Below are positions 25,966-36,900 of a DNA stretch of 64,000 nucleotides, in pieces. Each line of letters starts with the position of its first letter. The stretch's first letter is position 1. Position numbers and translations under genes: made by a program. The stretch comes from Serpula lacrymans var. lacrymans S7.9. Taxonomy: Eukaryota; Basidiomycota; Agaricomycetes; Boletales; Serpulaceae. Below the pieces are notes generated by a model. That model worked only from the letters and a program-made list of their open reading frames with translations, ran no database searches and was not told the origin of the DNA. The stretch spans positions 95,349 through 159,348 of the forward strand of contig NW_006763304.1 of NCBI RefSeq assembly GCF_000218685.1, written 5' to 3'.

Positions 25966-26499
25966 ACGGAAGGCACTCTTCAATCATCATCATCGCGTAC
26001 CCGCCTTCTATACTTCCTGTTGTATTGAAGTGAGTCAGCAATCATAATTACCGTGTATTTTCAAATACCATAAGCTGCTAATGAAATATCATTACTGCAG
26101 CTTTACAAGAATGTGGAAGATGATATTAGACACCGCAGAAAAAAGCAATCAAGGTAGTGGTCGACCGTTACTAGTTAAGATTAGATGAAGGGATGATATC
26201 ATGACATCGGAGATTACAGTACGCGCGATGCAACCTCGCCACATCTAAACAGCACATTTTCATGAACCCAGCCTCACGATCATCACACCACGAAGAAAAG
26301 GAGTACGAGGTTAAAGCAATTACAGTGCTACTGGTGATACAAAATAGCTATACATACATCTCTACATGTTCGTTTGATCTACAAAGAACACGACCTTAAT
26401 AATAAGTAATAAACTTGAAACCCGCACATATTCCTACAATAATCGACAAATTAACGCCCCGTCGAAGAAGAGGCATGTGGGCGCTGCGGGTAGTTGCAC
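25966..26499. other. Convergent intergenic spacer
   Basis: AT-rich 534 bases between the 3' ends of the HAD and first AA9 genes. An AATAAT/AATAAG-rich stretch at 26398-26412 could be polyadenylation-related for either strand. No gene seen. Confidence 0.45.
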
Positions 26500-27635
26500 C
26501 TAGAACAAGTGACGCTTAAATTTGCTCAGATGACGTCGACGCAAGTTCAAGTTGTTAGATGGCTGTAATTGGCAGGACGCGCTGTTTCCAGAAGAGGTAC
26601 CTGTGTTACCCGAAGATGAGCCCGCACCGCCAGACGAAGTTCCACCAGTTGTTCCACCAGACGTACTGGTTGGGTTTGGTGCTTGCGTAGGAGTGGACGT
26701 GGAATTGGGAGCAGGCGAGCTCGTGCCTGGGGCAACGAGTGTAGCTACAGGGGGCCCAGGGAAGACATATGTGGAACCAGGATTGTAAACCTGCTCAGTA
26801 TATCATCAACTATCGGACCATATACACGTTTGCCAAAAGAGACGTACGTCAGGGTCATAAATTCCAGGCGCAGTCTCATTATAGCCACCAGGAAACGTGC
26901 AAAGATCGTCTGAAGGAGCAACGCCATTTTGACTCCCTCCAATCTTGAGCTGGGTGCAGGATGGGTAGAACTCAGCTCCACCGATTGAGCCTGCATTCTG
27001 CAGCGAGATAAGTTCGTGTCGTAGGAGATAGTTTCCAGGAGCGATGTTGGAGGGAAGGGTCAGATTGGCCCAAGCACCCTGACCTTTGGGATAAAACCGT
27101 CAGCGCGCCACCACCTGAGATTATGTATAGGGCGTACTGATAAGGGTCTGGTACCAAATACTCCCATCCATTCCGAGTTCATTGATTTTGAACCATTCCG
27201 CATTGGTAGAATCGTATTTGTCGCATGTGGTGTTGACACACTCTGCCATATACGCCATGATAGGCCCAGTTTCATGGGGCCACTGTATTCGTCGAAGTCA
27301 GTATATTGCTAGGCATGACTAGCAAACGATACCCTTACATTTGAAGTGCCATCGGAGGACCCAACCCAGTGTATCTGTAGCTGACTCCCTGGATTTGCAG
27401 ATGCCACCAAAGAGGCCAGTGTGGCATTCATGCCGCAATTTATGCTGGGGTTGGTAGCCGGTTGTACAGGGCCAATGGTGGATATTTGTCGAATAATACT
27501 TGGACTCGTAGTACCACCCGGTAAATTACCTTGATAACTCGTCCCATCTATGGTGACCTCCTTAACAAAGCCATGGGAGGCGACGAAAGGGATAATCGCA
27601 AACAGAAAGAGAACGAGAGAAGATGAGGCTGTCAT
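26500..27635 (-). CDS. AA9 lytic polysaccharide monooxygenase, copy 1
   Basis: Secreted copper enzyme that oxidatively cleaves cellulose or related glucans. The start ATG at 27635 gives a signal peptide, MTASSSLVLFLFAIIPFVAS, then the mature N-terminal histidine in HGFVKEVTIDGTSYQG, one half of the copper-binding histidine brace. The second histidine lies in WPHETGPIMAYMAEC (about 27240-27280). Then follow WYQ, LPSNIAPGNYLLRHELISLQ and GGAEFYPSCTQLKIGGSQ with the axial Tyr. After the catalytic domain a Pro/Ser/Thr/Gly-rich linker ends in a short arginine-rich tail ending FKRHLF, stop at 26500-26502. No CBM1 is present. Note Glu in place of the usual Gln in the AxFYP motif. A second, similar gene follows head-to-tail upstream (28804-29924). 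Confidence 0.95.
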
Positions 27636-28803
27636 GACGAGAATAATATGTTCGAACGACGACAGAAGAATGATAAGCAGCTCGCTCTACGAGCTTAGAG
27701 ATATTTTGTGTGAGAAAAGATCTGTGGATGGGGAACAAAAGTGAGAGTGGAGGTCTCGGCGAAAATACCCAGGCGAGGTACAGCCAGATGTGAATGGACG
27801 TACAATTTTTATATCATCCACCAGCAAGTATAAAGCATGGTAAAGACAACCAAATCGCATTTCTTCCATTTCGCGCATGACCATCAGCCTCATTGCCTCG
27901 CGGTTGATTCTGGTGCATGTTCCGCCATTTACAAGGCCCGAAAAGGATATGGGTGGTTATTTTAGATTGCTTGCCGTGTATCACCCTATCACTGCTCGTT
28001 GTAGGCCCATGGAACAAAGCAGCATGTCAAAAGAACAGGGCGCCTTCGCGTTTAAATGATTTCGCCCTTTGAACACTTCTTGTTATTTAGGTCCCGTTTG
28101 GCCACGATAGTTATTTCCGGAGTGATGGATATCCGGAGCATGATTACTGGCGATTGTCCGTCTGGTAAAGATGGGTTGTCCAGGGTTAATTACCGGTGCG
28201 TTCTGTTTTGATACTGTACTTTTACGGTTGGGGCATGCTGAACAGAGGTAGTAAGTAACCGTAACCAACCCATGACTCGGAGAAGACCAGTGAACTCACC
28301 ACCACCCTATGCGCTTACATAATAACATTACTAAGCGAACCGATATACCTTTTGTGGATTCTCCTCCTCAGATGAGCTGTAACTGGGTTTATTGATTGCC
28401 GCTATGAAATATCATTAACAACACGTCCTTATCAAATGCACAGTCTAGCAGCAGTCCTCCTACTGTTTCCTCACGGTCAACTTTCCATACATGATAAAAC
28501 TTTGCCTAGATACGTATTTTGGTACTGATTTCAGAGTGGTCTTGCGCCGGGCGGGGCCAGGGCGTCTTGGTGCTAAGCTGCCTTGTAACTACGTCGACAC
28601 TTTGAATCCTCGGTAGAATGCTCGAGATATACTAGTCATGAAATGATCGACAAAGTGATTGAATTGAGGATTGCTAGTGCTACACTATAATTTAAGATAC
28701 ACGTTCATTGGTCTACAAGGAACAAAAAAAAGTCGAAAACAGATATCTAGAAGACTATAGCAGAACCCAGCACCGCTCAATAGCTTGCATGACAAGGTTG
28801 CGA
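27636..28803. other. Spacer between the two AA9 genes
   Basis: Holds the promoter of AA9 copy 1; a TATAAAAA-like run on the minus strand lies near 27805-27820. No additional coding sequence with support. Confidence 0.45.
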
Positions 28804-29924
28804 CTAGAATAACAAATCTCGCATTATACGACTGACACTCCGCGGGCGCTGGACGTTCATACTTTGAACGCGCAGCTTGCACGATGCATTACCAGCGCCA
28901 GAGCCTGTGCTAGATGGCAGTGGTACCGGAGAACTAGATGTTGGGCTAGGTGAGGAGGACGATGAAGAGTTTGAGGAAGAACCGGAGGAATCTAGGACGA
29001 ATTGTGCTATAGGAGGACCTGGGAAGACGTAATTGTCTAGAGGGGTATTAAAAATCTACGAGACACAGGTGCAGGTTAGCTTAAAGTAAAGTTAAAACAT
29101 AGGAATAATTTACATTTGGATCATATATCCCTGGAGCGGTATCGCTGTAGCCACCAGGGAACGTGACCGTCTCATTCGCCAGCGGACCTCCAGTCTGCGA
29201 TCCCTTGACTTGAACTTGGGTACATGATGGGTAAAATTCAGCACCGCCCATTTCGTTGGCAAGGTGCAGTGCGATGATCTCGTGGCGGATGAGATATTCT
29301 CCAGGTTCAAGCGTTTCTGGGATAGTGACATTTGCTGGATAGCCATTCACTGCTCACAGATTAGAGTCAGTCTTTCATATGGCCGAATATTAATAGCTCA
29401 CTGAGGTTCTGCTGATACCAGGTCGAGTTGCCTGATTCCAACCCCACCTCGTCGACCTTGAACCACATGGCGTTCGTTGAATCATATTGATCACACGTCG
29501 TGTTGAGGCAAGGCGTCATATAGGTCATGATGGGGCCTATATTATGAGGCCACTGTTAGACATTCACGAGGTTAGCATGGCTTGAGGCAATCGCAGTTTA
29601 TTTATAGCAAAGAGGACTCACGTCACTGCCATCTCCTCCCTTCCAACTAAACGTTAGTTTACTCCCCGGATTCGCGGAGGCCACAAGAGCAGCCTTTTGA
29701 GCATCCTGCCCACAGTTGAGATTCGAATTGTTGGCACCTTTCACGGGTGCGACATTATTGATTTGGCGGACGATGGAAGGTGTAGGCGATGCGTTTGGGA
29801 CGTTACCCACATATAGAGTTCCATCTATAGTCACTTGGGCAACATAACCGTGAGCCCTAGCAGTAGGCAGCAAAGTCAAGGATATAATAAATATGAGAGT
29901 AAGCGAGGCGAGGTGAGTGAGCAT
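28804..29924 (-). CDS. AA9 lytic polysaccharide monooxygenase, copy 2
   Basis: Paralogue of the neighbouring AA9. The chosen start is ATG at 29924, because MLTHLASLTLIFIISLTLLP is a clean signal peptide; an in-frame ATG at 29981 would add 19 residues. Cleavage before HGYVAQVTIDGTLYVGN leaves the obligatory N-terminal His. The second brace His is in WPHNIGPIMTYMTPC (near 29520-29555), and GGAEFYPSCTQVQVKGSQ carries the axial Tyr. Introns fall at positions equivalent to copy 1. A Ser-rich linker leads to a C-terminal tail beginning SCKL and ending RIMRDLLF, stop 28804-28806. As in copy 1, Glu replaces the conserved second-sphere Gln. Secreted, probably cellulose-active. Confidence 0.95.
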
Positions 29925-31400
29925 TTTGCTGTTAAGGAGGGAAAGGGCCGCTACTGAGCTGTATACTGATGAATTTCGCACTGCAAAGATGATGATCCAG
30001 TCAACGGAGAAGGAAAATAAAAATCGGGGGAGGGTAAAAATAACGGTACGAGCACTTTATGCAAGGAGGCCTGAGGGTGCGGGGAGATAAACTTCGCTAC
30101 ACACCGTCGCAACGTGTACGTCGGGTACCTTTTGTCTATTCATCTTGTGCTTATTGTAGTCGGCATTGCCCAAGTTGGATTTAGTACAAAGCAGCATGTT
30201 GAACGCATGTTTTCGATTAAGCCTTGATAAAGCCCACAATGATCACTTGACATGAACAAAAGGCTTACATTGCCAGAAATGGAAAGTGTTCAAGGTGAAA
30301 GCTTCGACAATGTGCGCAAACAAGCATAAAGCGGACACAGCCGACGGTTCTGGGTTGGCGGCATTGTCCGAACGAAGTACGCCTTTCGTTTCTCAGTTCT
30401 TCAGACACGACCCCAGTGCTAGCCTTTCCCTTTCGCTGTATGACTTGTGTTTCACGAGGAGCCCTAGTGGTTGCGAACGCCAACACTGCATTGACAATGG
30501 GCTGAGAAAGCAGCTAAACGATGCTTCAAGCCTCATCAAGCATCTGAACGTCTCATCCGTCTCGAATTCTCTGGGTGTCTTCTTAACTTGCTAGTTTCAC
30601 CTATGACTTCTATCTCGTACATTCGCTCGAATGTCTCACATGAAAAAAGGACACTTCTTCCAGCCTCATCTAGGGCGTGCATGTTCCCTTTTCTTTTTAT
30701 CATCAGCTTGAAATTGTCATGACGATAGCTGCATGAGCATTTCATTCATAGTAGAGCCACCGTCTGCGGTGTTCCTGGCAATATTTACGGTGATCGAGAC
30801 CGCAATTACTGTAGGTTTCATACATGGAGGTCGGCCATTAACCGTGAAGCGGTCTCGTTCACCCGTCCAGTGACCATCACGGACGCTATAGCAGTCAAAA
30901 ATCACCTGTCACATTATGGACTGACAGGACTGTCCATCTTCTCCCCCGCCATGTCTCAACGGACCCAGCATCATGTGCTTTGCGGAGCTACTATAGCACC
31001 TTCGTTTCTGATCTCAAGTTTCGGACCTTTGCAGTCGCTCTCCTTGTAGCAAATGCTGTCGTAAATCTACTGTTTATCGGACTTGTTTTTCCGCCTTGGG
31101 AATTTGGACCACTCCTTCTGCTACACGGATGCAGGGTACGGTATACACATAGTTGATTCTTTCATTACTTGTTGTCGCCTTGGACTTACTACAGCTTTCT
31201 CGACATCAAATTTCTGGGGTCGTCATGCCCAAACCAGTCTAATTCTTCTGGTGATCTGGTGAAAGTGTCTAAAACATTCCATGTGCTAGTGGAGTAGGCT
31301 AAGGAAGCTCTTCAGCTTCGTCGTATAAAAATGCTGTCGTAGAATCAACAGCAACGTTTATTCACCCTCTTCCCTCTTCAGTTTACCACATACGATCATC
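29925..31400. other. Divergent spacer, no gene supported
   Basis: About 1.5 kb between AA9 copy 2 (minus) and the small secreted protein (plus). Overlapping short frames at 30265-30600 on both strands have no family resemblance. Contains the TATA box described separately. Confidence 0.45.
31324..31330 (+). promoter_or_regulatory. TATA box of the small secreted protein gene
   Basis: TATAAAA at 31324-31330, 71 bases before the ATG at 31401, followed by a pyrimidine-rich stretch (31360-31383) typical of fungal transcription starts. Confidence 0.65.
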
Positions 31401-32294
31401 ATGAAATTCTTTGCTTTCGCTTTGCCTTTGGCCGCTACCCTGCTGCCCCTCGTCAACTCCGGTGAGTTTATCTGCGTAATACTCACTGGTCATACCTAGT
31501 GCTCTTTACTGATGCACCATCTTGTTGATACCAGCATTCGTGTGCGAAAATGAAAAGGTCGTCTCTACGTCCTACATCGGAGCTACGAAGGACGTCAAGT
31601 CTAGCTTCGTTTCGTGCTCTAACAGCCTCGTCCCGAGCCCTCAGCTAGCCTCGAATGCCTCGACCAATGTTTGTGGAGCAAACTGTAAGTTTGGCCCGCT
31701 GTGTCTGACTTAGCGCACATGACCACCCATTTCCGCTTTAGGCACGACCAACTGCTTCACCCCGTCGGGCGGAGGACCGGACCCTAACGATTGCCAAGTC
31801 ATCTCTAATGCCTTGTTGTACGAAACCAACAACAGCGTCCCCACGTTCAATGCGACCTTGGTAAGTAGACTCGATGCCCAAACTACATTCTGCGGCTTCG
31901 TATTGACGGTTCACGCCTGGCGGATAGAACACCACCGGTGTCTACATGCAATACCAGACCTGCGAGACCTTCTTCCTCAATCAGGCTACCACCAACTTGA
32001 CTTACTGCAACCAAGACTGGGTAAGTTTGCTTAACTCATTATCGTGTTTCGATTTTTTGGGGCGACGAGAATTTTATCTCATGATCTTGTTATATTATAC
32101 AGGCCCAAGTTGTGGAATATGTGGCTTTCAACTGCCAGGCGACCCAAAATGCACACGGTGGTAACTGCGTTGCCGATGACCAGCGTTGGTTCATCCAGTG
32201 CGTCGCATAGTTTTACTTTTTTTTAACTTTACAGTAATTTCTGATATACCTCATTGGCAGGGTTCAAACTGCGAACGCAACGTCGTCATCGTAA
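31401..32294 (+). CDS. Small secreted cysteine-rich protein, function unknown
   Basis: The start ATG 31401 gives the signal peptide MKFFAFALPLAATLLPLVNS. The mature part is built from five or six short exons: AFVCENEKVVSTSYIGATKD, NVCGANCTTNCFTPSGGGPD, PNDCQVISNALLYE, NTTGVYMQYQTCETFFL, LTYCNQDWAQVVEYVAFNCQ, NCVADDQRWFIQ and a last exon VQTANATSSS ending TAA 32292-32294. About 170 residues with about nine cysteines and several N-glycosylation sites. It resembles a type of small secreted protein common in Agaricomycetes; I do not recognise a named domain. Strong TATA and a compact leader suggest high expression. A role as an effector-like or cell-wall protein would be speculation. Confidence 0.75.
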
Positions 32295-33744
32295 GCAGCT
32301 CTTGATTTCAAAATAATTTGGGCTCGTCTATAGCCTTGCCCTATCTTGGACTTTTTGATTTCTGTGTTCATCGGCCTACATTACCACACATAACTTGTTT
32401 TGGATTTTTTGGTTTGTGGGTACCTTTCGGACTTCGTTTTCTTGGATGAATATAATCAGTGTTATACTTTTGCGATGTGTTCTGCGGTCGGTGGGGTATA
32501 ATCTACGATTGAGTGGTTCATTGGATACTAAACCCTAAGACTCATGGCGCATTATACAGTGCACAGGACTTTCGACCCCATCGGTGAACAGCGTTAATAT
32601 TTTGATAGTTTGCTTGTCTCCTCAAGAAACTAGACTTGACGCCGTCTCATTGATCTCACTCATGCCAATTGATTCTTCTAGGTTTCATTTTTCAAGGACA
32701 TCGGTGCTTCGCTTTGATTTTTACACCAGTTGTTTTACTGATTTTTGTTGAAAGAGGTTCGGAAAGGTGTACCGTTTTCGTGTTCAGCTCCCTGCAGTCA
32801 GGCTTATTCATTGACAGCACCGCCGTTTTTCCCATCATGGATTTACTCAACCGCTCATCGTATCCAAACGCAATACATATGGTTCTTCTCCGCCGTATCA
32901 GTCTTCGTCATAGAATTTGCGAAGTAAACAAGAGGGGCGGGCGCATCCACATGATGACGTCCAGGAATGGTGGGTACTACGGCATCGCCAAAGCGTTCTA
33001 GTGTAGGTTCGTTTCGTTGTTATGGCTGCTCTACAAACCTCACAATTTAGGTTCTCAAGGATGGAGCAGAACAGAAGTGCAAAACGCTGACATTTGATAC
33101 ACCGTGCTTAGAACCTGATGCTTGCGTGATCGTGATCTTCTTATAAGTTATGCTCTTTCCACTTGGATTGGCGTTAACTTGAACTTAAACTGGTACGAAA
33201 GGCCTTCAAGCTTCAAGGACCATACTCTTTCTTGAGCTATTCGGACTAACTTATTAAATCCCATCAGTCGGCGGTGCTCACCATAGAACTTGCGAAGTTG
33301 ATGGTAATTCAAGCTCCTGGGCGCTTACATATTCATGACCACGGTAAAGGAGTGCAACTAAGTAGTCCGGCATAGTATCTTTTTGTGGTCTACAGTTTCA
33401 GCCAGGCAGGCCTCTTGCAGCTGGGGCATCGATGATGGATTGCAACTTGAACGCACATACTACCGTTACGAGGAGGCGAATTAAAATTTCAAGGTCAACG
33501 TACAAGGGGTGCGTTATGGGAGACGTTGATACAAGGTCATGGTTTATATTTGAAAGCTCCTTTCCATGGCAAGCCTCGACGTGAAGAGTTCTCCTTCCAG
33601 GACCTCTTAAGATTTCACTTCCAGCGACAAGAAGCTCAGTTTTACCCCTTCCTCACGATTTCACCCAAGGAATTCGCCTCTCCAAATTTCCAGACTATCC
33701 CGCTCGTAAGTTTAGGATTCGTATTGAGAGCAAAGTCATGATGA
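32295..33744. other. Intergenic, no gene supported
   Basis: About 1.45 kb, T-rich just after the secreted protein. Frames near 32669-33001 and 33526-33741 lack recognised domains. Two related stretches containing cat-agaa(t/c)ttgcgaagt occur near 32910 and 33285 and look like decayed repeats. Confidence 0.45.
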
Positions 33745-33960
33745 TCTAGACTCGCTGATCTTACTGTTTAAGTTATTCTTCTCTGGAAGTTTTAGTCCCA
33801 CTCAAAAGCAACGAACGATTTCCAGACTGGTACTAGTATGGCATTGTCCTTGTCTAATCAACAGAGAAGAGATCATAGAAAGTAAAGAAATGAGCTAGGA
33901 AACATTGCGTTGAATAGCACTATAGATCGACCAAAAAATCCAACCATTTACACTCGGTTT

Positions 33961-36900
33961 TCACTTCCACGCCAACGTCGAGCTCTCGTTCAAAACCACG
34001 CTAATATTAGAAACAACCAACGCTTCCTGGCCTTCCTCATACGTCCACTCTTTAACAGGTGCCCCACTCAATGTCACCCCTGTCGGCTTCACCTGCACCC
34101 CAAGCACAGTGATCTCCTCCAACATCTGCTCAATTGCCCACTCGCCTTTACTTTCTACATTCAGCTCTCCATTCGCAACTGTGAACGTCAAGACTGTGCT
34201 TGGACCAGGCGGCGAGCTGATACCATCGTCAACGTAGGCGTTTCCGAACGCGGTGCCAGCAGTGTCAAGTGAGATAAGGAGCGCGTAGGGACCCGCACGC
34301 GTTTCTGCGATCGTGTAAGCAGGCTCGGCGTGGAGGAGGAGGGCGGAGTGGTCGCGAATGTGGACGTTGATGTGACTCAGTGGTGCAGAGAGCGTGGTGT
34401 TCCCGCCCACAGTCGCATTCACCACATCGTGCGTCCACCAGTCTCTCCATATGACACTTCCACGGCCAGGGAAGATTCCTGCGATGGTATGATTAGTGAA
34501 TTCATTATTGAGGCCATGAATGTCTGGTAGAGACAGGAAAGAAAGAATGACGTACCATCCACGGTAGTAGCATTCGGCGTCAAGACGGGGGTGACAAGAA
34601 TATCAGGGCCTACCATGAACTGCCTGTCCACCTCAAAGAGCTCCGGCTCGTCAGGGAACTCGTAGAACAGGGCTCTAACGGGTGGAGTCCCGATCGTGGA
34701 TACGTTGGCGAACAGCGTCAACTACACATAAATAGTATGATTAGACGGATTGTGAGCATGGACTAGCAGCTAGTAGTGAAGGAGACTCACCCAGTATGGT
34801 AACATCGAGTAACGTGCCGCAATAGCAATTCGGGATGCATTTGCCACGCTAGGCCAGCGGTAAGGCTCCTGCGACAACATTCCAAGCATATTATGGTTTC
34901 TATAGAATGGCACAAACGCTGACATCTGCATCCATCGGTTGCAGAGTTCTTCGCTTGTATTATCATCTGTACAGAAAAATAATGCATTTTCAGCATCTTC
35001 TCAGTACAAGAAACATGATGGGGATGGGATAAGTAATAAAAATGGAGACGCACGGAATCCACAAGTATCTGCGCCTACGAACGGGATTTGGTAAATCTGG
35101 AACTGCAGGACACCCTGGATGTTGTAGTACATATATTGCCACTTGCTAAAATTGTCTCCGAGCTTTTGACAATTGACAATCAAATCAAATCATTGAAATT
35201 GTCAGCCATACAACATTTAACGCCCGAAGAAAACAGGACGGGCGACTCACCCAATGGCCCGACCACCGCCCCGACGATGGGAACGTCGAGCGCGAGATCA
35301 AGAACGGTCTCTCCCCAGCGCGAATCTCCGATACAGCTGCATGCGTCGCCTTCTCCTCCATCATTCCCCACATATTATGCACGTCAAGCTCGACATAGCC
35401 ACCCGCGTGCGTCGCGTTTGTCGCGAGAGTACCCGCCCACAATGGGCCCAAGGCTATTTTTTTCGGGTGTCCTTGAGTTTATGCGCAAGAATAGGGGTGA
35501 AGAGTGGGGAACTTACTGTTGTGAATCGCGTAGGGCGGCTCGTTGAGGTTCACACCCGTCTCCTCACCAGCACCAATAGATACGTCCATGTCTGCTGTGT
35601 TTGCGCCCGACCCGCTAACAAACAACAACGTGTCAGCTCAGAATTCCATTCGTTGTATACCCCAGCCCCATCTTACTCGAACGAAAAACAAAAAACAAAA
35701 AACAACACGCAAAAAGAGACAGAGGAAAAAGAAGGAAAACTCACCAAGAGCCATTACAAAACGTAGTAACCTCGTTCATATCAAGCCATATTCCCGAAAA
35801 CTCGATCCCATAATTGCTCCAATTACGAAGTGCCTCGGACCACCACTGCTGGGTGTTGTTCGCGAACCAGTCTCCGAAGACCTAGTGAGCGTATAGCGGT
35901 AGCAGAGGTGGATGGAGGTGATGGAGCAGGACGAAGGGCGGGTGATTAAGGCCGTATAGGCATGTTTTTGGGGTGAGAGTGAGTGATAGGTGAGGGCAAA
36001 TGTTTTGATATGTATATAAGTGGTGAGGAAATGAGGCGAATGTCGAGGTTAATGAGACGACGCCAGTAATTGAGTGATAGCGAATAAAAAGCCAGTTATT
36101 TTCCCACTAAGCAACACAAAAATTACGAAAAATCAAAGGAAAACGTACCGTATACCCAGGCCACACCTGCCCAATATACTCCGAACCATCCGGGTTCTTG
36201 ACGAACACGTCCCTACACGCCATCATCCAAGACAGGTCAGTATTCGCATGACAACCTCAGAACCTCCACACCAGAAGGCGGTAACATAGCACGTTTAAAC
36301 TCACAGTTCGGAGCCTCGGGAGTAGGGATAATACTAGATGTGAAAATCACAGGTTGGGTTATGTTAGCTGGACAAGGGTGACGAAAGGGGAGAGGGAGAC
36401 AAATGGGAAGAAGGGGGTGGGGAGGGAGGGACGTACGACGTCGGTTGCATTATTCAGAATCGCCACGCCCGCATCGACAATTGGAATATCTATCCATCGT
36501 TGCCCAACATCAATTATCTAAATCATCAGCTCAACATGAAAAGCGTGACTCACAGTGCTGGTTATTCGACGCCTATATTTGTAAGGCACATAGATAGAGA
36601 CAGGTCAGCATTGTGATATGAGAAACATGAAAAAAGAACCCTGAAAAACACGAAGAACACCAGTTTCGAGAGCATAATTCACTCAATCGCGCGGTGCATG
36701 CAAGAACCAAAGCAAAACCCCTCAAAGATGGTCACTCAGACCACCCCATCCTTACCAAAACAAAGGGGAAAAATGAAGAGAAAGACGACTCACGAGCTCC
36801 TCGATAAACTCCTTCATCTCGTCCGCCGGGAAACTGACAGGGTCGGACGTAAAGTCGCGATAAGCGTGGTAGAGGTCGATGTCATTCCATTGGGCTGTAT

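Noticed and set aside
30265..30600. Two overlapping open frames on opposite strands upstream of the small secreted protein
   Set aside because: No domain, no splice context, and the two frames are mirror artefacts of one GC-balanced stretch.
32840..33330. A decayed repeat pair sharing catagaa(t/c)ttgcgaagt
   Set aside because: Similarity outside about 20 bases is weak; it may be chance, so it is only mentioned in the spacer entry.
33526..33741. Possible small gene before GH31 copy A
   Set aside because: The frame has no recognised domain and its right end runs to the start of the duplicated flank; nothing equivalent is open near copy B.
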